26,636 nt of DNA from Apostichopus parvimensis (Eukaryota; Echinodermata; Holothuroidea; Aspidochirotida; Stichopodidae), in NCBI GenBank assembly GCA_000934455.1, contig KN896294.1, forward strand, positions 15,432 to 42,067, read 5' to 3'. Below the pieces are notes generated by a model that did no database searches, had not been told where the DNA came from, and worked only from the letters and a program-made list of their open reading frames with translations. Of the stretch, positions 10,744 to 21,200 are shown piece by piece (the first letter of the stretch is position 1; the number at the start of each line of letters is the position of its first letter). The position numbers and the translations under genes were made by a program.

Positions 10744-12108
10744 TATAAAAGCCATTTCCAAAATACTGATCCCTGTGTCTGTAGTTCAACTCTACAATAA
10801 CGATCACATTTTCTTGCTACAAAATGGTTTTAAAAGAAAATCAATATATTTAACAAAATTATGCATAAATACTTTAGCCCGTATCTATTTTGCAAAATCA
10901 ATATATTTGTGCCATCTCTATGATCCTCATTTGGCCAAATTAATTAATCAAATTGACACTGTGAAATCAACCGTCACCTATCAGCATCCTAACGTACAAG
11001 ACATTCAACAGATATTTTATCAACCGAAGATGAAAAATACACACAGAAGTAGGAATGTACAAAAGTTTGTTAACTAACTTTAGTACAAAAACTTTTCTTT
11101 TTAAATCTTTTAACTGTAGACTGATAACACAAATGAAGAAAAAACATCTTCAAGTTGAGACATTTTTTGGCTCTAATATCATCTTCCTGGAACCGCCAAA
11201 AATTTTTCCACTATTTCTCTCAAATTGTGATACAAGCTAAGACGAACCCAGTTGTTAAAGTACAGTAGTATAAAAGTGTTTGTCTATGTGACAATTTTCC
11301 AAATCCACAAGAGTGGTTTCGAGAATTTGTGATCATTTATGATGAAGTATTTATGTTCCTTCCTTTCCAAGATCAAAAGTAAGATTTTCATAGAATTATC
11401 AGTTCCTTGTGAAATGAAAGTGTATCTTTTACTAAAATGTTTTATTTCTTAGTTGAACATAAATTACCTAGAGAACATAAAAAGGAAACTAACAAAATCG
11501 AACTTTTAGTAGTCAATATTTGAAGAGGAACATTTTTAAGCTCCAGTTTTTAATTCCATTGTAAATCCTTAAAGGACGTAAAAATTCAACCTCACCAAGG
11601 CCTACAGGTAAATGTTGGCAACAGTATGGTTGCTAAAATAGTTTTAAAAAATCTGCAAAAATGCTGTGTTCCTCCATGAGGAGACAGGTAAGTCTGAAGT
11701 TATCTAAACTAACAATGTTCAAAGATACAAAAAATTCCAAAATTACTGGTAGTTTTCAGTAAATAATTGTAGATTTTGCAATATTTTTTATTGACCTTAT
11801 GGTTCCTTTCTGAATGACAGATGTTCCAAAATAATCTGAAGTGATATCTGAAAATTTTGAAAGTTGAGCATCTGAAGAAATAAATCACATCTCTTTCATT
11901 ATCCTTAATAAATATGCTCAGTTTCACAATGATGACCTCAGAGTATAAAAAAACATTAATGCAACAAATATGTTAGAAACAGAATTTTAAATTCTTGTCA
12001 TAGATTCATCACCACCAGATTGAGTAACAAAACTAAAAGCAATGGTTGAAGCTCATTCGGGGACTGTGAAAATACCACTAAAATAGACACAAAGCTTTGG
12101 CAAGAACT

Positions 12109-12131
12109 AAAAAAAAAAAAAAAAAAAAAAA
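12109..12131. repeat. Poly(A)/poly(T) run of 23
   Basis: Homopolymer A on plus, a U tract in the minus-strand transcript shortly after the stop codon. No SINE body precedes it. Confidence 0.85.
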
Positions 12132-12254
12132 TCATACTTTGGCACAAGATGGACTAAGAAGTACACAAACATTTTTTATCAAAACTAAGGAATTTTTGGT
12201 TATTAAGGAATGTCCGTCCCCTTTTGGCTTGAAGACTGAATTTCCATAAAATTC

Positions 12255-12299
12255 TCAGTGCGACTGGTGTCTGTGAGATGTTCCATTCATACGCTTGGC
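12255..12299 (-). CDS. CDK5RAP2: Centrosomin-family terminal coding exon with stop
   Basis: Acceptor TCTCTTTAG before 12299; reads AKRMNGTSHRHQSH then TGA (12257-12255). A short basic/His tail; the exon continues as 3'UTR. Confidence 0.75.
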   Translation of the reverse strand, partial: AKRMNGTSHRHQSH

Positions 12300-15200
12300 C
12301 TAAAGAGAAGAAAGGAAATGCTTAGAATCGATTAAATGTTAAAGGAAAATTCTTACGTTTCCCATTCAACATGGCAAGGTCACGGTTTAGTGCTTATGTT
12401 TGACATATACTACATGGATTGTTTATAGAGTTTATTAATATCAGTTTTATGTAACAGACATGTGCGGTGTACAAAATATATGTACAGAATAATAGTGTAA
12501 CAGAATAACAGTGTACAGAATAATTATACAGAATAAGTGTTAAATGACCCTCCTTACCTACATAAAACAAGACGAACCACAGGACACTATGTGTCACACA
12601 GGTAAGCAAAATTTGTCATATTTCAATTGTAAAAAGAACAAATTCATGCACTGCGTGAAACCATATTGATGTGTAACTTGTGGCCTTCTTTAAAGACATA
12701 ACAGACAATAAATTGATCTTCCCAGCAATATCTTGGAAATTTCTCCAATTAAAGAGCTCTAGAAGAAGGTTTACATGAAGGTTTACCAATGTCTACTTAA
12801 AGCATGTCTAACTACTTACCTCTAAATTTCTGTGAGCTCTCACTAGATTAGCCTCGTGTTCCATCACTGCAATAAAAAAAAAGGAGAAAAAGGATGGACT
12901 GAAAGTAGGTCACCATTGTTTAAAAACAAAAATTAAATATAATTTAGCATGATGTTTTCATTTGTTGTATCAATAACATGACAGGTAGTTCAAATCCCTG
13001 GTATTCACACTTCTTCTGCTTGGTGACCCCAATATTTACCTTTAACAATATGGCAACCCTCCTGTGGCAAATTTTGTGGCCTGGGGGACGGGGTATCCCA
13101 CCTCCACTTTGGGACAACTTTTACACAGTTAAGGATTCTTATCTGCAAGATAATGTTATCTTTTGCAACTTTTGAAGTCATGATGTTCCAGATATTTTCA
13201 CTATGTTTTCTTTACAAATATCAACAATTTTGCACGTTTTTTGGCCAGAACTGTTTGGTGAACCAATACTAGGATGTTAAATCAGCCCTCAGAGAGTGCA
13301 GAATTGACACTTAATAGCCTCTTAAACTGTTTTTATTTCTTCTTGTTATTGTCAATTATCTCTTCTGGTAAGAAATTGCAGAAGCTTCCACTCAGTATGT
13401 GATTTACGGTATATAAAGAAAAGCACTTCAGACAAATTTCAATCGATCTTTCCTATAATTAAGCCGAGATTAAAATCACAGTCTTGTAATTATACAGCAC
13501 ACCTCAGACAGTGTTTGCTGACTCATTAGTTGCTAGTCCAGTTTATAAACCAGATCAGAGATTGGACGGAAATAGCCGTACGGAGAAAGAGTCCGACCTC
13601 GTGTATGTTAAGATATCAGAGGCCATACCGAAGGTCTCAATGTCTCATTATTATTCCACTTACGGTTGTTGAGGATGGCATCCTCGATGCTCTCCTTGGA
13701 GCGATTAGAGACAGTGAGATGCGAGATGGTGTCCTTCATCAACTTCTGTTGCGCCACCACCTGCCTCTTCAGTCGACTGACCTCCTCGGTCCGCGGCAGA
13801 CGCTCCGTGGTGAACTTGGAGAGGTGGACGTTGCTCTCCTCGGCCAACACGGACGCTTTGCTGATCAACGATCGCAACTGGTGTTCGGTATTCAGCTTCG
13901 TTTTCTCCTGAGGAAAAGAGGGACGGACATAACATAGTTAAATTTTGTTCTTACACAATGTGGTGTGGCATAGATGCTGCCCTCTGTAGTATACTTGTAC
14001 AATAATTTATCAAAGATAAAAAGTTAGAATTCAGGGCGGTTGGCATTCAGAAGTTCACAAAGACAAGCAGCCAAAAATAAAAGTCAAATGAATCGTAGCT
14101 TTAATGTTGAGTGGCATATTTATAGTAACAGAACTTTGTAAGCTCGTTTTGGATTATTAATTATTATTTTACAATTTGAAAATGGCCCACATCTGAGGAA
14201 AGATCTGTGGAATGCTCTTAGATTAAAAAATCCCATTTTAGTTTTAAAAAAAAAACAGTATATGGACTACAAAAAGTGCTGTAAAACTGGTAGTCAAGTA
14301 CAAAGTACTTCAATAGGTTATGTACTTCTTGAATGCTAAAGGATGCCCATACTTACGGCACCTTGGAAATAAATCTGCATATATGACATACCTGGGCTTG
14401 TGAATCTTTCTCTTCTCCAAGCAGAGTGTCGAACACCCTGAGGACTGCTCTTAACTCTCCTAAAGTCTTCTTCAATCTCTCGTAGGTGAGTAGACTTCCC
14501 ACTGCGAAGTATTCTGCATCCTTGGACGGTGGCGAGTGGGTTGCACCGTGGTGTTTGTGAGGGGATTTGTTAGTGGCTGAAAATGAATACAAATGCAGCA
14601 AAAAAGGAGAGTTAAAAGCTATCCTCATGGGCCTCTTTCCGATCAAGGGATATTGATCAAGCTTGATTTGTTTGCAATGTAACCTGTTCTCTGGAGGCAC
14701 AACAGAATTGGGTACCAAATGTGGCTTGGTCTCATTCTGTAAAAACTGGTCTGTAAAAATTCATTGTCATGACCGGTGATGCAACTGCAAAACCCAAAAC
14801 AAAAATGGAAATATTAGAGGGTTCAAATTGATATCTGGATTTGATTTCAAACAAAATTAGAAAATACAACTATCCATCTTTGGAAACCAAATAATCAGAA
14901 AATAAAAATTTTTTGGATACCTTGGGAAGGCAGGCTTGTTAGTGTTCGATTTTAATCGACATATAGTGTGAAGGGCTTACAAGTATACGCTAGTAACTTT
15001 AATGAGTGCTAACTTTACCCAAAAGATTACAAGATACATTCTTAACATGCAGGCTTCATGAATCATTAAAGTACCTCATACCTAGTATATTAAATTCACA
15101 ATGACTCTAGTTTTGATTCCTGTCTTCACCACAAACATCACAAAAGTTCAACCATTATGAATGTCCCAATATAAAAATTAAGTAGAATGAATTAACCCAA

Positions 15201-18200
15201 TTGATCTACGTAATGGCACTTACGGGTCTTGACAAAAGTCAATGCATAACGTTCACTCTATACATTGTAGCATGAACATAAAAAAATTAATTAAATTAAT
15301 AAAATTAATTAAAATGTTAAGGGTCCTCTGAAGTGTAGAGATATTTACACTTTTTACCAGCTGCTGAGTAAATCATCTAACTGAAGGAGATGAGGATAGG
15401 GGTAGGGAGTATGGGGTTGGGGGGGTGGGGATGGAGGAAGTGGGTCACTGTATCAGGGGTCTGGTCCAGGGATGACCTTGTCTATAAGTGTGTATGTATT
15501 TGTATGTATTTTAGATCCTCCTGCAAGCAGGAACTCGCAAAGAAGCCTCATTGGCTTATCAAAGCCGCAAGCTGACCGAAGTCAGTCTCTTACATTCATA
15601 TTTAATGTCCATGATTATGAATTGTCAATTGTCAACAACTCTGTAACTGGACGACATACATTAACCTTGGAGTGACTCGAACAGGGGACCTTATGATTGG
15701 AAGGTACCGGCGTTTACCACTGAGCTAACACTCCACATAAGTTGTGGTACAAACCATAAGTTGTGGTACAAACGGGGTACTCACGAGGCATGTCATAAAA
15801 CTGGGGATCTTCGTAAGGACTGAAATCAGTGTGGAAGTCATCTTTGGCAGCACCATCATTATCATCTAACCAAGGAGAGAGAAGGAAATAAAATGAAATA
15901 GGTTTTAAAAATTACTCAGATCACCAATGATCCATTAACTTAATTCTTGAAGTCATCACAGATAGGAGGAGAAGGTTGGTAGGTATAAGGAGGGGGTAGG
16001 GAAGGCAGTGGTGGGGAGGGTGTGCTATAAACCAGTTTGAAACTTGTACCTTTCTATCTTTCTTTGAAAAAGTTAACAATTAATGATCATTGATCGTAAC
16101 ATTAAATTTTGATCAATTTTTTATTGTGATTAAACGTATGTTTACTTGGGATTTAATATGCAATTATTTTCCATTTTAAGTAATGTTTCTCTCTCATGAA
16201 GATGCTCCTAGTACTCTTATTATTAGTTTTTGTTATGGTCTGTGACTCACCTGTGTTCACAAAGAGTCTTCTAGATAGCCTGCTATTCCTAGTACTCTTA
16301 TTATTAGTTTCTGTTGTGGTCTGTGACTCACCTGTGTTTACAAATAGTCTCCTAGACAGCCTGCTATTCCTAGTACCCTTATTATCAGTTTCTGCTATGG
16401 TCTGTGACTCACCTGTGTTTACAAAGAGTCTTCTAGATAGCCTGCTATTCCTAGTACTCTTATTATTAGTTTCTGTTATGGTCTGTGACTCACCTGTGTT
16501 TACAAAGAGTCTTCTAGACAGCCTGCTATTCCTAGTACTCTTATTAGTTTCTGTTACGGTCTGTTTCACCGTCACACGGCTGTGTTTGTACTCTGCGTTG
16601 CTAGGCGACCACCTCTTATCCTTCATCATCTCCTCCAGTCTGGTCCTCAGAGCATTGTTGGTGTCGATGCTTCGCTCCAGCTGAATCCTCAAGCGCCTCA
16701 TCTCCTTCAGGAGCTCGGTCAGGTCGATCCCTGTCTTGGGGTCTGTGATCTTAGGGAGCGTAGGGTCTCCTCTTCCACCAGTGGTCTCATCCGCAGGAGA
16801 ATCTGACAAAGATTGAATGACATATTTAATGCAAATAAGGCGAACTGGTCTCATAAATAAATTATTAAATATCTCTTTCTATGGAAAGAGTGCTTGCACT
16901 TAGCTTACCGGAGATACATTAAGTACACAGTAGATAAACTGCAGCCTAGTCTACTTTGCATTTAAGAATTGGGGCTGAACTAGTTAATCATTAACTGCTC
17001 AACTTGTTAAACACATAACTTTCACCTTTTGTACACGTGTAGAATTTACTTCACTGCACTTGTGAGGAACATCACACTAGTTGCCATAGCAACCGTCAAC
17101 TAATTACAATGTTCTGATGTGCAAAAAAAATATAAATTTCAAGAGTTTTAACAAAATGCCACACCAGTTACATGAGAGAATCTGCCAAGGAGAACACTAT
17201 GGTTGATGTTATGAAAAATAACCAGCTGTTTTAACTTCCAAAGTTGAGGGGTCAGGGTTGGAAAACTTGTCAATTCCCCCCCCCCCCCTCGGAACATGTT
17301 TCTTTATAGTACTGCCATTCTCACCAGAAATGAAACCAGACAGTTATGTTTAGACTCACCAGTGGGGTGTATCTGTTCGTAGACGCTCAACTCAAAGCGA
17401 AGAGTATTCTGTAGCTGTTCCACCTCTTCAAGTTGTTCGGAGAGCCTGTGGTTTTCTGACTCCAACCTATCGTGGGTTGAAAAACATGGACAAATAGGTA
17501 AGTAAAATGACTGGCACTTTGTTCCTGGCGGTACTTCTTGCATTGGCAAATGGTTCAACTTTACATTGATGAGTATTATACATAACGAATGTAAAGTTTG
17601 ATATTTGATGAAAAAAATCTTAATGTGGTTAATATCCAAAGAGTGAAGTTATAAGGCCGACAAGACCAATGTTTGTAGAAAAGGGTTCAAAGACATCCTA
17701 AAAATAAAAATTTGACACCTTTGCCATGACAAAATTAAAAAATTCCATGACTGTTTTCATCGGACATGTCTGTATATTTGTTCCGGGCAATTATCAGGCA
17801 ATAAATATTACTCAAGTAGAAACAAAGTAAGTAAATTGTTCCATTTTCCACAACTTTTCTATGACTTTTAACAGCTTTTTTATTTTTCATGACTTTTTCC
17901 AGGCCTGGAATGTGATTTTCGAAATTATCATACTGTGAGAAACCCTGGTAGAATTCACAGTGTAAATATTTTACACAAATTGTTTTTCTTTCAGATTGCC
18001 TCAACTGTTTCATTGAAGAATGATCTTCTCCAGTGGATAAATAATTTAAATTACAAACAAGAACAACTGTTAGACCTCAATTACCATGGTGACATGATTC
18101 ACTCCACTGTTGCCAGATGCTTTCACAAAATATCACCAAATATTTTAAAACTTTAGATTTTTGCAACCCGCTTTTCTGAGGGACGTTACTTGGACCTAAA

Positions 18201-21200
18201 GATGCAGAAAATTTCCAGCAATTTTAGTTATGCAATCAACTTTTAGCCACCAGAATATCCTGTCAAAAAATGTAAATTTTGCCAAGATATTCATAGTAAA
18301 TACAACAAGAGAAATTTCAACCCCTTAGAATAGGTATTTTGCCAGGACTGGCAGCTGAAACAGCCATACATGTCACTGCTATGGAGAGGTACAAAATAAT
18401 ATATATATTTCTTCCATGACCGAAATAAACAATGACTTTTCTTTCATTACCTTGAGATATCTCTTTGGGCTTGCTTGTAATCTTCTCTCAATTTTTGATT
18501 TAAGTTGTCCTTCTCTACCAGTTTAGCGTTCAACGTTTCCACTCTGGTCGTTAGTTCAATGTTGGTCTCTTGTAGATGTATTGTAGTTACGCCTGAGTGA
18601 AAAAAAACGATAAGATGGAAAATTCAAACCTTACCAAGAGGACAGCCAGACTTAGCACTTTATACTAAAATTACTTTTCATAATGAGTCAAAGTTAATGT
18701 GACTTAGAGAAACCATTCAGGGAAATCCCTGACGAAGTTTAACCCTAGGTCGTAGTTATTGCATTAGAGCAACAACCAGCTGGGTATATTATCATATGTC
18801 AATCATAAGGTCCCGAGTTCGAGTCACTCCAAGATTAATGTATGTCGTCCAGTTACAGAGTTGTTGACAATTGACAATTCATAATCATGGACGTTAAAAT
18901 ATGAATCTAAGAGACTGACTTCGGTCAGCTTGCGGCTTTGATAAGCCAATGATGGCTTCTTCGCATTCCTGCTTGCAGGAGGATCTAAATTTCATGACCA
19001 TCTGTACAGTTTCTTACCTCCGGTTCCCCCTCCCGTGTCGACTAATCGTCCCTCCAGTTGCTTCCTAAGTTTATCGTTAACCTTGATGGAATCCTCCAAC
19101 TTCTTCCGTAACGCTCTCAGCTCTTCCAGGTAATCCCTTAGCGTACTGTCTGTGCTGTCCCTCTTCCCTGAATGTCCGGTCTTGACCGAGTGAGGGCTCC
19201 CTTCTGGAGTCTTGGAATGCAATACATTTCTATATACCTCTAGTTCTGATTTCAGGGTGCACACTAATAACTGGTTCTCTCTAAGCTTTGAATGAAGTTG
19301 AGCTAGGTCAGGGACGTCGTGCAGCGGCGTCGTATCGACGTGGTCCGTCTGAGTGGACGAGTTCCTCGAATCCCTCGTCGTCCGGGCGTCCCTCTGCCTC
19401 TCCAGGGCAGATTTTGCTTTCATTGCTTCCCTCAGTTGATGTTGGAGCTTGCCCATCCTCTGTTGTTTTTCCAACGCGTCAGAAGTTAGCCTGTAATGAG
19501 CAAAATGAGGTTATTCAAAGAACATATGATTAACAATTCCATTGCTACTTTTCAAAACAATATCATATAGGCTTGATTACAGTATCGGGAGTAGTCAACT
19601 TTTTAAAAAAAGTCAACGCAAGTTTATCAAATATATCTGCCATCTGGCAACAGTAGAGTATGTGATAGGATCATAGCAAATGAGTTGAAAAATTCCTCTT
19701 TTTTTACCTTCTCTCAAATGTTATGCTACGTTGGAAAGATTTTCTTTGTGAAAAGAGATCTGAACCATTGACCCCAAGAATAACAGCCAAATGATTTGCC
19801 CTAACCAAAATGTCCAACACTTCCTTACAGACCCATCCCCCCACCCCCCTCCCCCCCAAAAAAACAATGCTTTGCTGTTGGAGCTAGTTAGAAGTCAGAG
19901 TAACTTCCATACTTTGTGAACAAGATTTATACCAACTATTCAGTTGATACACGCATTGTGGGGTAGAAAGAAAGATATTCCAAGGGAGAATCGAACCAAA
20001 TTGACATAGAAAATATAAATATTAAATATGAAAGCATTTTTAATTGACAACTCTGATGTAAATCTCTGGCTATTGCAACAAAGTGGGAGAAGATTTCCGT
20101 TCTTACTTTTCGAGTTCTTTGCGAGTCTCGTCTGCCACATGCTGGTTTTCTTCCAGGAGTTGACGTAAGCTACGATTGGCCTTTTTGCTCCTCTCTAGCT
20201 GCTTCTGAAGATCTGAAATCTCCCTCAACTTGATCTTTAAGCTGCGATGGCAAAATCCCAGAGATAATCATATAATATCATTTAAACTTCCTGCCAAAAA
20301 CTTTGGTCACCATGGAAACATCTCTGATTTCAATGCATGCATTTCAACACTTGAAGCAAGTCTAGAAACAATAAGAGCACTTTACTGCTTGCAATATCAC
20401 TTTTTTTGTTCTAGATTAATTTAATATTTGGTTCATTTTGCTGAATACATTAACAATTACGGATGCTGCGATATCATCAGAGATTTAAACTGTTACTCAC
20501 ATAACACTCACTAACATAAATGTTTGCTTTCATCCTAAATCTATGAACACTGACATAATGGAAAACCTGAAAAAAAGAAACTTCACCTACTTGTGACATT
20601 ATGGCATAAAAGCTTCCTAACAAGACTTTTTGATATATTTCAGACAGAACAAAGAATTTCTTAGTGGTTTCTTCTTTATTTTATCCTCGGTTATGGTGGT
20701 GGAGGTGAGGAATGGGAAGGGATGGGATGGAGAAGCTGTACATGGTCAACTATCCACATGATTTTATAGGTCAATGGTGTGCTTTGGCTTTATCTTTCTC
20801 CTTTAATTAACGACTTGTATATCAATCAAGATTTCATTCTGCTTAATTAGTGATCTAATAATTACGACTCACCTCTCAGCAAAAGTAGTCTTCTTCTTTG
20901 GTGTCGATCTTCCGCTGCTTGATGAAGGCTCTGCAGAAAAACAAATCAAGTAAAAAAGTTGATCTGTATCATACAAAACTTAACAAAATATTCAAACGAT
21001 TCACCTCTCTGAAACTCCTGATTTGCAAGAGTCTGTGTTGAAAATAGATCTATCGTTTTGCTTAAAGTGGCTGGCATTGCAACTCTACTCAATTTTTGCA
21101 AGTTTTCATTCATTTTTCGACTTTTTTTTTTACGACTGACTATAGCCAATGACTATTGTCACTGTACAACGACATCAATTATTTCTTCAAGTGATTAGCT

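Larger units (their letters stand above)
8841..12254 (-). other. Probable long 3'UTR of the centrosomin-family gene
   Basis: This lies downstream of the stop codon at 12257-12255. It is AT-rich with no coding exon recognised on either strand. It holds a (CT)n microsatellite near 9652-9672, a C/G-rich quadruplex motif at 10718-10743, and a 23-base A run at 12109-12131 (a U tract in the transcript). Whether the 3'UTR truly spans all 3.4 kb is inference from poly(A) signal placement. Confidence 0.45.
14577..15784 (-). other. Centrosomin-family intron with SINE and G-rich tract
   Basis: A 1.2-kb intron holding an A/T simple stretch (about 15280-15315), a plus-strand G-quadruplex motif (15399-15430), a minus-oriented SINE (15488-15735) and a 19-bp tandem duplication next to it. 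Confidence 0.7.

Noticed and set aside
15669..15733. A possible tRNA gene on the minus strand (boxes A and B present).
   Set aside because: The D arm and anticodon arm do not fold properly and the sequence continues into a repeated body and tail shared with another copy; a SINE head is the better reading.
14577..15784. An additional exon between 14576 and 15785.
   Set aside because: Phases already match across this intron (C + CC) and no open, GC-rich, splice-flanked segment was found.
16206..16569. CRISPR-like regular repeats.
   Set aside because: There are no spacers, the units are contiguous 81-bp coding repeats, and the context is a eukaryotic exon.
16196..16684. A 162-codon plus-strand ORF, repetitive and very hydrophobic (looks like repeated signal peptides).
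   Set aside because: It is the antisense of the 81-bp array and the coiled-coil exon. Leu/Val richness comes from the complement of the Asn/Lys/Arg-rich repeat, and the minus frame has proper splice sites and homology.
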